A stretch of DNA of 64,000 nucleotides from Priestia megaterium (GCF_023824195.1 NZ_CP085449.1:1-64000), one strand, 5' to 3'. Counted from the stretch's first letter, positions 8,775-16,906 are shown. Notes: generated by a model not told the origin, from the letters alone. Numbers and translations: made by a program.

Positions 8775-9197
8775 TTACTTTTCTTGTTTAAAATCCTTTT
8801 TTATAGTCCACAACATTTTTTTAAAATCCTCATAAAGAAACATCATTAAGAAACCTAATATTGTAATACCTGCTGAAAAGGTACCTAAATCTAAAAATAA
8901 TCCTACAAATACAAGAATGATACCAACTAAAAAACCAGGATCAGATAAATCATCGATGTTATTCTTTTTTTCATCTATTACTATTTTTTTTTGAAAAGAA
9001 CGGTCACCTTTAATTAATTCATCTAACGTTATATTGTATAAATCACTCAACTTAATAAGGTTTTCAATATCAGGATATCCCTTATTATTCTCCCACTTAT
9101 ATACAGCCTGCCTAGATACGTTCATCTCTTGAGCTAATTCTTCTCTAGACATATTTTTTTGTTCTCTTAACTTTTGTAACTGTTCTCCCAATTCCAT
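8775..9197 (-). CDS. XRE-family regulator with C-terminal membrane segments
   Basis: 140 residues. Residues 1-65 are a standard HTH_3 domain (LGEQLQKLREQKNMSREELA, then NVSRQAVYKWE). Residues 90-130 contain two hydrophobic stretches (GFLVGIILVFVGLFLDLG, ITILGFLMMFLY), so the protein may sit on the membrane, as known for small sensory XRE repressors. The ribosome site AAGGAG lies before the ATG at 9197. It is the only gene between dif-like sites d1 and d2, so it looks like a single-gene unit. Confidence 0.8.
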   Translation of the reverse strand: MELGEQLQKLREQKNMSREELAQEMNVSRQAVYKWENNKGYPDIENLIKLSDLYNITLDELIKGDRSFQKKIVIDEKKNNIDDLSDPGFLVGIILVFVGLFLDLGTFSAGITILGFLMMFLYEDFKKMLWTIKKDFKQEK

Positions 9198-9335
9198 ATA
9201 CGCTCACTCCTTGTATACCACTTTATAACATTTATGGTAAAAATACCACAAACGCTTGGTAACACCGTGTAAACCATTGGTTAACAGAGAATAAATTATA
9301 GAAATAGCTTCCGAAATCGTACAATATACACATCA

Positions 9336-9363
9336 ACTTTACATAATTACCATTATCGGCACT
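9336..9363 (-). repeat. dif-like site d2
   Basis: Minus strand: XerC-type half AGTGCCGATAA, centre TGGTAA, XerD-type half TTATGTAAAGT (one change from TTATGTAAACT). Confidence 0.75.
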
Positions 9364-9467
9364 GAAAAAGATCCTTTTAACTACTCATTCAGGTGTTTCT
9401 TCTACCATATAGACCTGGATTAGTAATATACTGTTTTTACATCTATAAAAAGAAAAGGGGAGTAACA

Positions 9468-10034
9468 ATGGGAAAACAAGTATATATTATCCATGGATAC
9501 GGAGCCTCACCATCTAATCATTGGTTTCCTTGGCTAAAAGAAAAATTACTAGCAGATGCTCATCAAGTTTCAGTTCTTCACATGCCAAATTCGTCTGACC
9601 CCAAGAAGGAAGAATGGTTGAAAACATTGGCTAATAAAATAAAGAATTTAGATAACAACACTTATTTTGTAGCACATAGCTTGGGATCTATTATACTATT
9701 AAACTATCTAGAACAGTTAGATCCGTTACCAGGCTTTGGAGGCTTTATTCTTGTTTCTGGCTTTTCTGAGCGATTAACATCTTTACCTTCACTAGATCCC
9801 TTTACAGTTAAAAAAGTGGATTATCAAAAAATAATTTCTGCAACTAATTCACGTGCTGTTATTGCTGCAAAAGACGACTATATTGTTCCTTTTCAATTAA
9901 GCCAAAATTTATCCAAACAATTGGATGCATCTTTTTATCCTGTTGAAAAGGGTGGTCATTTTCTAGAAGATGATGGTTTCATTACTTTCCAATTGGTTTA
10001 TGATATTTTAAATAATATGATGAAAACCGTATAA
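9468..10034 (+). CDS. Serine alpha/beta hydrolase, YdeN/RBBP9 type
   Basis: Start chosen at ATG 9468 behind AAAGGGGAG. The 188-residue protein begins with KQVYIIHGYGASPSNHWFPW, the oxyanion region of this family. The nucleophile is Ser in AHSLGS (about residue 68), the acid is Asp in AAKDDYIVPF, and the base is His in GGHFLEDDGF. The resemblance is to B. subtilis YdeN and the RBBP9 family, small cytoplasmic hydrolases of unclear substrate. It is followed 24 bp later by an FMN reductase gene, a probable operon. Confidence 0.85.
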   Translation: MGKQVYIIHGYGASPSNHWFPWLKEKLLADAHQVSVLHMPNSSDPKKEEWLKTLANKIKNLDNNTYFVAHSLGSIILLNYLEQLDPLPGFGGFILVSGFSERLTSLPSLDPFTVKKVDYQKIISATNSRAVIAAKDDYIVPFQLSQNLSKQLDASFYPVEKGGHFLEDDGFITFQLVYDILNNMMKTV

Positions 10035-10058
10035 ATAACGAGGAAGCAGGATGATAGC

Positions 10059-10610
10059 ATGGATAAAAACAGAATAAAGATACTCGCCATTTCAGGCAGT
10101 TTGCGTAAAAATTCTTCTAACACAAATGTTTTGTATGCTGTTTCTAATCTAAGACCTGAAAATACTGATTTTCAATTTTATGAAGGATTGGAACACCTTC
10201 CTCATTTCAATCCTGAAATAGATACTGATAGTCCTCCTGATCCTGTTAAGGACTTACGTAACCAACTGAAATTAGCTGATGGTGTAATAATATGTACACC
10301 AGAATATGCTAGGGGAGTCCCAGGGTCCCTAAAAAATGCTCTTGACTGGATTGTATCTTCGGGAGAATTTGTGAATAAACCAGTAGCAGTTATTAGTGCT
10401 TCTTCACATAGATCAGGTGGAGATAAAGCTCACGAGTCTATTTTACTTACATTAGAGATGATTGAAGCGAAAATCCCAAAAGAAAGCACTTTACAAATTG
10501 GTGCTGTAGGAACCAAAATCAATAATAAAATCGAAATCTTAGATTCTACAACGAGTGAACAGTTAAAATCGGTATTGAATTCTCTCATTTCATCTATCAA
10601 GTTTAACTAG
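10059..10610 (+). CDS. NADPH-dependent FMN reductase family protein
   Basis: 183 residues with a flavodoxin-like fold. The phosphate-binding start ILAISGSLRKNSSNTNVLY and the flavin-contact segment CTPEYARGVPGSLKNALDW are typical of the NADPH-dependent FMN reductase/azoreductase family. Likely reduces flavins or quinones in the cytoplasm with NAD(P)H. It lies in the same unit as the YdeN-like hydrolase, with a terminator 35 bp downstream. The neighbouring nitroreductase suggests an oxidative or quinone-stress theme. Confidence 0.85.
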   Translation: MDKNRIKILAISGSLRKNSSNTNVLYAVSNLRPENTDFQFYEGLEHLPHFNPEIDTDSPPDPVKDLRNQLKLADGVIICTPEYARGVPGSLKNALDWIVSSGEFVNKPVAVISASSHRSGGDKAHESILLTLEMIEAKIPKESTLQIGAVGTKINNKIEILDSTTSEQLKSVLNSLISSIKFN

Positions 10611-10644
10611 CTAGAGTATTCCTCATTGTGTCTATAAATATGAG

Positions 10645-10676
10645 AAGCCTTTGTCTATATCCACAAAGGCTTTTTC
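10645..10676 (+). terminator. Intrinsic terminator
   Basis: AAGCCTTTGT, loop, ACAAAGGCTTTTT, after the FMN reductase gene. Confidence 0.8.
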
Positions 10677-10862
10677 GCCATTATAAAGTGGTTTGGTGAG
10701 CCTAAGGTTAATCTTGAAAGGAGACATTAATAATATTCTAATCACTTAATTCACTCTAAAAGAGTGGCTTTTTTAGAAGGATTTTACCTTTTTAAGTCCA
10801 AATAAGATAGTAATAGTGACTAATAAAACGATTGAAGGATGCAGAAATGGAGGGAATAGAAA

Positions 10863-11354
10863 ATGGATGTAAAGACACTTTTGTTACAACAATGGGCAAG
10901 CTGCTTAGATAAAGAAGACTGGTTTCCACCACTTGAAAAAGTGCTAAAGGATATTACTTTTGAACAGGCTACTTGGAAACCAGTTGATGGGGGAATGAAT
11001 TCCATTTGGGAATTAGTTTGTCATTTACTTTTCTATGAAAAGAGACTTCTCATGCGATTTCTTGGTGAAACAGCGAATGAACCACAGGCAGAAGATAATG
11101 AATCTACATTTCGATTACCAACTGAGACGTTTCAAAATTGGAAGGAAACAAAGCAAGAATACTTTTATGTTCATCGTGAACTTGAAAAAATACTAGCAAA
11201 ATCAGAACATGAAGATCTGTATAGACAGATCCCTGGAGAAAGATCATTAGTGCTTGAACTGAAAAGTTTAGCATTGCACGATGCATATCATATTGGGCAA
11301 ATTGTATTCCTAAGTAAAATGCAAGGAGCTTGGGCAGGGAAACGCAGCTTTTAA
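10863..11354 (+). CDS. DinB-family four-helix protein
   Basis: 163 residues of the DinB/YfiT-like family. The metal-binding histidines expected for the fold are visible: H54 in ELVCHLLFYE, and H139/H143 in LHDAYHIGQIVFL. Members include thiol-dependent transferases, for example bacillithiol S-transferases, so a detoxification role is plausible but not shown. Ribosome site GGAGGGAATAG. Single gene with no close partner on the same strand. Confidence 0.85.
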   Translation: MDVKTLLLQQWASCLDKEDWFPPLEKVLKDITFEQATWKPVDGGMNSIWELVCHLLFYEKRLLMRFLGETANEPQAEDNESTFRLPTETFQNWKETKQEYFYVHRELEKILAKSEHEDLYRQIPGERSLVLELKSLALHDAYHIGQIVFLSKMQGAWAGKRSF

Positions 11355-11395
11355 AAAACCTTCATTAGCTTTACAGTTATTCCATTATAGCAACA

Positions 11396-12022
11396 TTAAA
11401 TTATTTTGTTTCTATACATTACCTTATTCACATTATGCCTTACGGTATTATGACCGGCTTTAGTACCTTTACCAATAGCTATAAGCATAACATCTAAATA
11501 CCTTTCAGGAATATTTAAGATTGCTTTTAATTTCTTAGAGTCATAGCCTGACATAGTAATTGTTTCAAAACCTGCTTCATTTGCTAATAAAATTAATGAC
11601 ATTGACGCGAGACTTACATCTCTAGTTAATTCTAGCTTTAGATCTTCATTTGATTTATTTTCATAATATTTTATTGCAGCATTTGCAAGATAATCTCTTA
11701 GCGATTCATCAAAAAAACCTGCCTGAAAGCCTTCTTCATGTATCTTAATAATATTATCTTTGTCAAATGCTTGATAATCACCCAACATAACAATTAAAGT
11801 TGAAGCTTCTACCACTTGTTGTTGATTAAAAGCTATAGGTAGCAATAAATTTTTCAAGTCCGAATCATCAATAATTAAGTATCGAGTTGCTTGAATATTA
11901 TTTCCATTGGGTGACTTACTCGCACTTTCAATTAATGAGGTTATAATTTCTGAACTTATTTTATAACTTGAATCATAATTTCTAACTGAACGTCTTTTTT
12001 CCAAAATCTTTTTTACACTCAT
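11396..12022 (-). CDS. Nitroreductase-family flavoprotein (MhqN-like)
   Basis: 208 residues from the ATG at 12022 (GGAGTTGATATA before it); a longer frame to 12157 has no ribosome site. The N-terminal FMN motif KILEKRRSVRNYDSSYKISS and PNGNNIQATRY fit the nitroreductase fold, and STLIVMLGDYQAF resembles the MhqN/YodC branch. Expected to reduce nitro compounds or quinones using NAD(P)H. It is divergent from an HxlR-type regulator. The same pairing is known in Bacillus for quinone- or hypochlorite-sensing systems, so regulation by the neighbour is likely. Confidence 0.85.
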   Translation of the reverse strand: MSVKKILEKRRSVRNYDSSYKISSEIITSLIESASKSPNGNNIQATRYLIIDDSDLKNLLLPIAFNQQQVVEASTLIVMLGDYQAFDKDNIIKIHEEGFQAGFFDESLRDYLANAAIKYYENKSNEDLKLELTRDVSLASMSLILLANEAGFETITMSGYDSKKLKAILNIPERYLDVMLIAIGKGTKAGHNTVRHNVNKVMYRNKII

Positions 12023-12040
12023 TATATCAACTCCGAAATT

Positions 12041-12083
12041 TTTATTTATTGCTCCTTTAATTATAATAAGCAATAATAAATAA
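12041..12083. promoter_or_regulatory. Inverted repeat between nitroreductase and HxlR genes
   Basis: TTTATTTATTGCT and AGCAATAATAAATAA face each other across about 15 bp in the divergent intergenic region. Candidate binding site for the HxlR regulator. Confidence 0.5.
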
Positions 12084-12145
12084 GAAAATAACGCACAAAA
12101 ATGTGGTATAGCCACTTTTAAGTGCCTATTGGGGAGGGACAGAAC

Positions 12146-12496
12146 ATGGTTAAGCATAATACGGGAATCAACATTTTTATGAATGTTGCAGGTGGAAAAT
12201 GGAAATGTTTAATCCTCTTTTTCTTGAGTCAAAAATCAGTAAGGACAAAAGAGTTTTACGAGTTAATACCTGGAATTACACAAAAAGTCTTAACAGATCA
12301 ACTGAAACAGTTAGAAAAAGACGGTCTTGTCCGACGAGAAATATTTAAAGAAGTACCTCCAAAAGTAGAATACAGCCTAACTGATTTAGGAAAATCATTT
12401 GTACCAGTATTAAATACAATGTGTGAATGGGGTAACACTTATGCAACTATAAAAGATATAGATAGAGATCAACAAATTTGTTGTAGTCATAAATAA
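12146..12496 (+). CDS. HxlR-family transcriptional regulator
   Basis: 116 residues from ATG 12146 behind GGGGAGGGAC. Winged helix of HxlR/DUF24 type: GGKWKCLILFFL, ITQKVLTDQLKQLEKDGLV, VPPKVEYSLTDLGKSF, CEWG. It has Cys residues near the C-terminus (CEWG, QICCSHK), but the conserved redox Cys near the N-terminus seen in YodB/HypR is not present. Divergent from the nitroreductase gene, which it probably controls. Confidence 0.9.
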   Translation: MVKHNTGINIFMNVAGGKWKCLILFFLSQKSVRTKEFYELIPGITQKVLTDQLKQLEKDGLVRREIFKEVPPKVEYSLTDLGKSFVPVLNTMCEWGNTYATIKDIDRDQQICCSHK

Positions 12497-12595
12497 AGGC
12501 AAACTTCAGCTAATAACCCCACCTCATAATTCGGAAGCAATACATTTCGACAACTTATCTAGAAAGTAATCAACATGTATGCCATATACAAACTT

Positions 12596-12623
12596 AGTTA
12601 ACATAAGGCAGATTACCGGCACT
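12596..12623 (-). repeat. dif-like site d3
   Basis: Minus strand: XerC-type half AGTGCCGGTAA, centre TCTGCC, XerD-type half TTATGTTAACT. Separates the hydrolase-to-HxlR block from the VOC gene. Confidence 0.85.
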
Positions 12624-12624
12624 G

Positions 12625-12656
12625 AAAAAGGACCTTCGTTTAAAAGGTCCTTTTAG
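12625..12656. terminator. Terminator adjoining d3
   Basis: AAAAAGGACCTT and AAAGGTCCTTTT form a stem directly beside site d3. The same arrangement, with different stems, is seen at d4, d5 and d2. Confidence 0.65.
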
Positions 12657-12874
12657 CTGCTTATTCAATTAAAGTGCCCTATTCTCGGATAGTCCATTAC
12701 TAATATTACCCCGTGAAGTCCTTTTTGCCTTTTCACTTTTCTAATGCTTTTTGTCTTCAGAATAGTAGTTGTATACCGAACAGTTGGGGTAAGTAAAACA
12801 TAAATCGAGACAGCCACTGCACAAATATTGCTACTTTCCAAGCCTCGGTGAACTGTGAATGCCGACTGCTAGGG

Positions 12875-13291
12875 TCACGCTTTTCTGGTCGAACCCAGAA
12901 CCTCCAAATAGTGCTGATTGTACATAATGCCTAGGATGTTTCCAAAGGGATCGACCACGGACGCAGTGATGAACCCCTCGCCGCGCTCCGTGGGTGCCTC
13001 GTACTCTTTCGCTCCCATAGACAGTAACTTCTTGAAAGTTGCTGTTACATCATCGACATGCCAGTACACTACAGCACCGGCCGGTCCGGTCGCTGAACTA
13101 TTGGGCATATAGCTGCTATCGATCAGGCCCAGTTCGTGCTGGTAATCGCCGAGACGAAACTCGGCATATCCTGGACGTTCGAAGTATGGTTCGATACCCA
13201 ATAGTTCGGCATACCACTTCTTTGCTGCTGCTAGATCATCCGTCCAAAAACTAATTGTGGTGAGCCCTCGTAATGTCTGTGAGTCGTTCAT
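12875..13291 (-). CDS. VOC-superfamily (glyoxalase/bleomycin-resistance-like) protein
   Basis: 138 residues from ATG 13291, preceded by AAGGAGGAAG. Two babba units of the vicinal oxygen chelate fold: LTTISFWTDDLAAAKKWYAE opens the first and VVYWHVDDVTATFKKLLSMG the second. The end FITASVVDPFGNILGIMYN is the usual metal-binding strand with DPFGN. Substrate unknown. Its codons are clearly richer in G and C than the neighbouring genes. Together with flanking dif-like sites d3 and d4 this points to recent transfer of a single-gene unit. Confidence 0.85.
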   Translation of the reverse strand: MNDSQTLRGLTTISFWTDDLAAAKKWYAELLGIEPYFERPGYAEFRLGDYQHELGLIDSSYMPNSSATGPAGAVVYWHVDDVTATFKKLLSMGAKEYEAPTERGEGFITASVVDPFGNILGIMYNQHYLEVLGSTRKA

Positions 13292-13457
13292 AATCGACTT
13301 CCTCCTTAATGTTGAGTAGTATGTCTTGATACTCAACTAAATAGCATCTTCTGATTGACTTCGATTTACTTACGATTAATTCCTTCCCTTATTCAAGAAA
13401 ATGGCTCGATTGCCTAATAAGATCTTCAATAAACAGGCGAATACTCTATGCAAAACT

Positions 13458-13485
13458 AGTTACCATAATGTGCCTTCTAGGAAGA
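13458..13485 (-). repeat. dif-like site d4
   Basis: Minus strand: XerC-type half TCTTCCTAGAA (one base from the B. subtilis chromosomal half ACTTCCTAGAA as I recall it), centre GGCACA, XerD-type half TTATGGTAACT. Confidence 0.85.
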
Positions 13486-13518
13486 AAAGACCCTGAAGTA
13501 TCCTTCAAGGTCTTTTTT
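13486..13518 (-). terminator. Intrinsic terminator of the MerR gene
   Basis: AAGACCCTGAAG and its complement CTTCAAGGTCTTTTTT lie between d4 and the stop of the MerR gene. Confidence 0.75.
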
Positions 13519-13529
13519 ATAAAGATGTA

Positions 13530-13913
13530 TTAAGAATGTTGTTTCTGCGTTATCTCTAATTTTTTATAATACTCTATCTTTTCCTCAATTTTATGTGAGT
13601 TCAACTTTAATTCCTCTATCTTCCCTAAGACATCTTTATAATGTTCCTCTAACAATTCTCTTCTTGAAACTATAGTAGAATCTCCTCTCTGTCGTAAATC
13701 AGAAAACTGCTTCATTTTAAGCATTGGCATACCTGTAACACGTAATCGAATTAAAAAATGAATCCACGCTATATCAAAGTCCGTATATTGTCGATACCCA
13801 GTTTGATCTCTTTGCACATTTTTTATTAATCCGATTTTTTCATAGTAACGCAAAGTATGTGTAGAAAGCCCTGTCATTTTTGCTACTTCTTGAATACTGA
13901 ATAATTTTTCCAT
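13530..13913 (-). CDS. MerR-family regulator (AdhR-like)
   Basis: 127 residues. MerR helix-turn-helix at the N-terminus (FSIQEVAKMTGLSTHTLRYY, EKIGLI), then the wing and a dimerising helix (LEEHYKDVLGKIEELKLNSH). It resembles AdhR/NmlR-type MerR proteins that answer aldehydes or electrophiles. It is divergent from the CMD-family gene at 14019, whose promoter has the stretched 19-bp spacer that MerR proteins act on. Activation of that gene is therefore likely. Confidence 0.85.
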   Translation of the reverse strand: MEKLFSIQEVAKMTGLSTHTLRYYEKIGLIKNVQRDQTGYRQYTDFDIAWIHFLIRLRVTGMPMLKMKQFSDLRQRGDSTIVSRRELLEEHYKDVLGKIEELKLNSHKIEEKIEYYKKLEITQKQHS

Positions 13914-13944
13914 ATTGATGATTATAACACGAGAGATAAAGGGC

Positions 13945-13975
13945 TTGCCTTAGAGCGCGCTCTAAAGAGTAATAT
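13945..13975 (+). promoter_or_regulatory. MerR-type promoter with 19-bp spacer
   Basis: -35 TTGCCT (13945-13950) and -10 TAATAT (13970-13975) are separated by 19 bp. A dyad CTTAGAG-CGC-GCTCTAAAG overlaps the -35 and spacer. The over-long spacer with an embedded dyad is the hallmark of MerR-activated promoters. It points towards the CMD-family gene. Confidence 0.75.
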
Positions 13976-14018
13976 CTAATTTATAAATAAAATAACTCAA
14001 TCAAAAGGAGAGATTCAA

Positions 14019-14411
14019 TTGATGAATGAACGTTACGAAGATGGATGGAAAAAGTTAATGGAGGTAGATGGTGAAGGTGGAAAACGAGTAATTGAATCAT
14101 TAAAAGACATTGCTCCTGATCTTGGAAAATACGTCATTGAATTTGCTTTTGGAGATATTTATACAAGAGAAGGGCTTAACCTGCAACAAAAGCAACTTGT
14201 AACCATAAGCTCACTCACAACACAAGGAGGATGTGAACCACAATTAAATGTTCATATCAATGCGGCTCTGAATGTGGGACTCACTCCAAACGAAATAGTA
14301 GAAGCAATTACTCACTGTATTCCGTATACTGGTTTTCCTAGGGTTCTAAATGCAATTTTCGTTGCCAAACAAGTTTTTGAAGAAAGAGATTTAACAATAA
14401 GTGTGAAATAG
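14019..14411 (+). CDS. Carboxymuconolactone-decarboxylase-family protein (YraC-like)
   Basis: 130 residues, start ATG 14019 or the next ATG 14022 behind AAAGGAGAG. CMD/AhpD-like helical fold: FGDIYTREGLNLQQKQLVTI, GCEPQLNVHINAALNVGLTP, NEIVEAITHCIPYTGFPRVL. Only one Cys lies near the position of the AhpD CxxC (GGCEPQL), so a peroxidase role is doubtful. In B. subtilis an AdhR-type regulator controls a CMD-family gene in the aldehyde response, and the same pairing appears here. Confidence 0.8.
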   Translation: MMNERYEDGWKKLMEVDGEGGKRVIESLKDIAPDLGKYVIEFAFGDIYTREGLNLQQKQLVTISSLTTQGGCEPQLNVHINAALNVGLTPNEIVEAITHCIPYTGFPRVLNAIFVAKQVFEERDLTISVK

Positions 14412-14438
14412 AATTATATGTACAAGATATACATTTGT

Positions 14439-14466
14439 AGTTAACATAATCAACATTATCAGAAGC
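14439..14466 (-). repeat. dif-like site d5
   Basis: Minus strand: XerC-type half GCTTCTGATAA, centre TGTTGA, XerD-type half TTATGTTAACT. Lies between the CMD-family gene and KimA. Confidence 0.85.
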
Positions 14467-14467
14467 A

Positions 14468-14505
14468 AAAAATCCCTTCAAATAAGCAAAATTGAAGGGA
14501 TTAAA
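14468..14505 (-). terminator. Intrinsic terminator of kimA
   Basis: AAATCCCTTCAA and TTGAAGGGATT form a stem between d5 and the kimA stop codon. Confidence 0.75.
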
Positions 14506-14512
14506 TTTATTT

Positions 14513-16342
14513 TTATTTCTTAAATTTATAAGGTAATGTAGTTACAATTACATTCTTACGGTAAAGAAGATGAGCTTTTAATAATAAGCTTGATTGATTG
14601 TGCAACATATTGTGCCAGCTTTTCCTTGTAATAAACTGAGGGATTAATACCGTTACACTCATATTACTTTCCGTAGCTTTCTCTTCGGCCGTGTCAATAA
14701 AGCGCAAAAGAGGTCTTACTAAACTTCTATATTGTGAATAGAAAGTAACTAAGCGTATATCTGGTTGCCATTGGTTCCATTTCTCTTCCATTCTCTTTTC
14801 ACTTTCCCGATCAAATGCCACATGAACAGCAATGACTGTGTCTCCAATTACTTTTGCATAATTAATTGAGTTCTCTACGGCTTTTGTCAGCCCTGCTACT
14901 GGTATAATGACGACATTGCCTTCTAACTTTAAGACTTTCTTGTCACCCGGCTTTATGCGAAGCTGCTCTCCTACAGCGTCATAATGCCTTTTTATACGAT
15001 GGAACAAGTAGACAATTAGAGGTAAGAAAATGAGAATGGACCATACTTGTGAGAACTTTGTCGTAAAGAAAATAAGTAATACGGTTAATGTAATAATAGC
15101 TCCAATTAAATTAATCGTTAACTTAACTTGCCATCCCTTTGGTTTTTCTCTTAACCATTTGGCAATCATTCCACTCTGTGAAAGCGTAAAAGGAATAAAC
15201 ACCCCAACTGCATATAAAGGAATAAGTTGCTCTGTTTGCCCTTTAAATGCAACGATAAGCACAATGGATGCAATACCAAGTGTTAAAATCCCATTTGAAT
15301 ATCCTAATCGATCTCCACGCATGGTAAACATTCGTGGAATGTATTTATCGGTTGCAAGGTTTACAGCTAATAATGGAAAAGCTGAGAAGCCTGTATTGGC
15401 TGCAAGAACTAAAATTAATGCTGTTGTCCCTTGAACAAAGAAATAGAGACCGTTTCTTCCAAACACTTGAGAAGCAATTTGAGAGACGACTGTCTCTTCA
15501 CTTTTAGGTGCGATACCATACCAGTATCCCAAAAACATAATTCCTGAAAACAATACAGCAAGAATAATTCCCATGGCAGTAAGCGTTCTAACTGCATTTT
15601 TGGCAGCAGGTTCTTTAAAGTTAGTCACTGCATTTGAAATAGCTTCCACACCTGTAAGTGCTGAACATCCAGATGAGAAAGCTCTTAATAGAAGGAATAA
15701 GCTAATGCCTGGAACTACGGTTCCAATGGATGCATGTAAATCAGCAGGTGCCTGTCCTGTTACTACTTTCCACATTCCTACTCCTATTAAAAGAAGTAAT
15801 GCAACTACGAATAAATAAACTGGATAAGCAAGAACAGAAGCAGATTCTGTTACACCTCTTAAGTTTAAAATCGTAATAAAAATAACTAACAAACAAGAAA
15901 TGATCACATTATAACTGTGTAGTGCAGGAAAAGCTGATGTCAAGGCATCGGTTCCAGCTGATACACTTACAGCTACTGTTAGAATATAATCTACCAATAG
16001 TGAACCGCCCGCGATTAGGCCTGGATTCTCTCCTAAATTGTTTTTCGAAACAATATAGGCTCCACCGCCGTGAGGATATGCATAGATAATTTGACGGTAA
16101 GAAAGAATTAATGCCGTTAAGAGAATAAGTACCCCAATCGCAATGGGAATCGAATACCAATAGGCAACCATACCAATGGTAGCTAAAACAATTAAAATTT
16201 GTTCCGGGCCGTATGCTACCGATGAAAGAGCGTCAGACGAGAGAATAGCAAGTGCTTTTATCTTATTTAATTTTTGCTCCCCTAACTCTTTTGTTTTAAG
16301 TGGCCTTCCTATTAATACTCTTTTTAAAACTGAATACTTCAC
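14513..16342 (-). CDS. kimA: KimA high-affinity potassium importer
   Basis: 609 residues from GTG 16342, behind AGGAGGA; B. subtilis KimA (formerly YdaO) has about 607. The sequence follows KimA closely: LIGRPLKTKELGEQKLNKIK, LSSDALSSVAYGPEQILIVL, YPHGGGAYIVSKNNLGE, FSSGCSALTGVEAISNAV. The APC-fold membrane domain (about 12 helices) is followed by a cytoplasmic universal-stress-like domain (VVIIPVAGLTKAVENSINYA) ending in LPYKFKK. Imports K+ with protons and is inhibited by c-di-AMP in B. subtilis. A c-di-AMP riboswitch and terminator precede it. Carried between dif-like sites d5 and d6 as a movable unit. Confidence 0.95.
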   Translation of the reverse strand: MKYSVLKRVLIGRPLKTKELGEQKLNKIKALAILSSDALSSVAYGPEQILIVLATIGMVAYWYSIPIAIGVLILLTALILSYRQIIYAYPHGGGAYIVSKNNLGENPGLIAGGSLLVDYILTVAVSVSAGTDALTSAFPALHSYNVIISCLLVIFITILNLRGVTESASVLAYPVYLFVVALLLLIGVGMWKVVTGQAPADLHASIGTVVPGISLFLLLRAFSSGCSALTGVEAISNAVTNFKEPAAKNAVRTLTAMGIILAVLFSGIMFLGYWYGIAPKSEETVVSQIASQVFGRNGLYFFVQGTTALILVLAANTGFSAFPLLAVNLATDKYIPRMFTMRGDRLGYSNGILTLGIASIVLIVAFKGQTEQLIPLYAVGVFIPFTLSQSGMIAKWLREKPKGWQVKLTINLIGAIITLTVLLIFFTTKFSQVWSILIFLPLIVYLFHRIKRHYDAVGEQLRIKPGDKKVLKLEGNVVIIPVAGLTKAVENSINYAKVIGDTVIAVHVAFDRESEKRMEEKWNQWQPDIRLVTFYSQYRSLVRPLLRFIDTAEEKATESNMSVTVLIPQFITRKSWHNMLHNQSSLLLKAHLLYRKNVIVTTLPYKFKK

Positions 16343-16420
16343 AACATTTCCTCCTGGAATAGCTAACAATTTAAAGAAAATAAACTTACTTAACTTTAAC
16401 TTAATCATTCCCTGTATCGA

Positions 16421-16467
16421 AAAAAAAACACAACAAAGAACACTAAGGTTCTGCTTAGTGTTCTTTT
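16421..16467 (-). terminator. Riboswitch-controlled terminator of kimA
   Basis: On the minus strand AAAGAACACTAAG, a short loop and CTTAGTGTTCTTT form a strong hairpin followed by a U-rich tract (complement of 16421-16430). It sits between the c-di-AMP aptamer and the kimA start, so it is the likely off-switch. Confidence 0.75.
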
Positions 16468-16495
16468 CAAGACAAATCAAAGCAAACCTCCTCTA

Positions 16496-16625
16496 CAAAC
16501 GCTTATGAGGTTAGCTGTCGGATTCGGGCCTTTAGAGTAGCCCTACCTTCTTTTAGAAGGATTCACCCCAAGTGACAATGCACAACAAAATGGGTCCCCC
16601 ACTCCTTACAGATTAAGCGATACAA
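16496..16625 (-). ncRNA. ydaO/yuaA-type c-di-AMP riboswitch
   Basis: Reading the minus strand from about 16622, the conserved blocks appear in order: CGCTTAATCTG, GAGTGGGGGACCCA, CACTTGGGGTGAATC, GTAGGGCTACTC, CCCGAATCCGACAGCTAACC, then TAAGCG closing P1. These are the signature blocks of the ydaO-yuaA motif, which binds c-di-AMP and turns expression off. The downstream gene is kimA, its classic target. Boundaries are approximate. Confidence 0.92.
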
Positions 16626-16771
16626 GGTAATATGAAATTAAAATTTAAAGTTTACTTCAAACAATATACTCTTGTAAAACTCGTTTGTAAAGAGAGAATA
16701 TACAAAAAAACATTTGAAATCAGTAAGAATTCTTAGTTTTTTATTTGGTGACTATCAGGTCCTCGAAATCC

Positions 16772-16885
16772 AGTTAAGTCGGGTAAGCGAGGGGCATCGC
16801 TGCCCCTAATCCCCTAAGAACTGTACGTGAGCCATACTATATAAAAGCAACATCTTGTAGCACCATAATTACGATTATTGGATTT
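16772..16885 (-). repeat. dif-like site d6, split by an intron relic
   Basis: Minus strand: XerC-type half AAATCCAATAA, centre TCGTAA, then TTATG (16864-16868). The remaining TTAACT of the XerD half is at 16772-16777, after the 86-nt intron relic. Joining the two gives TTATGTTAACT. Confidence 0.75.
16778..16863 (-). mobile_element. 86-nt group II intron relic with both ends
   Basis: On the minus strand it begins GTGCTACAAGATGTTGCTTT, like the 5' ends of the two introns at 45211 and 48789 (GTGCGACAAGAAGTCGCTTT). It ends in the domain V/VI region: ACGTACAGTTCTTAGGGG, then a short GC hairpin, then CTTACCCGAC. Everything between is deleted, leaving precise intron termini in the same target position (TTATG^TTAACT). 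Confidence 0.8.
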
Positions 16886-16906
16886 GTCACTATTTCGAAT
16901 TACAGA

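Noticed and set aside
15030..16508. Several ORFs opposite kimA
   Set aside because: Antisense shadows of a well-recognised gene.
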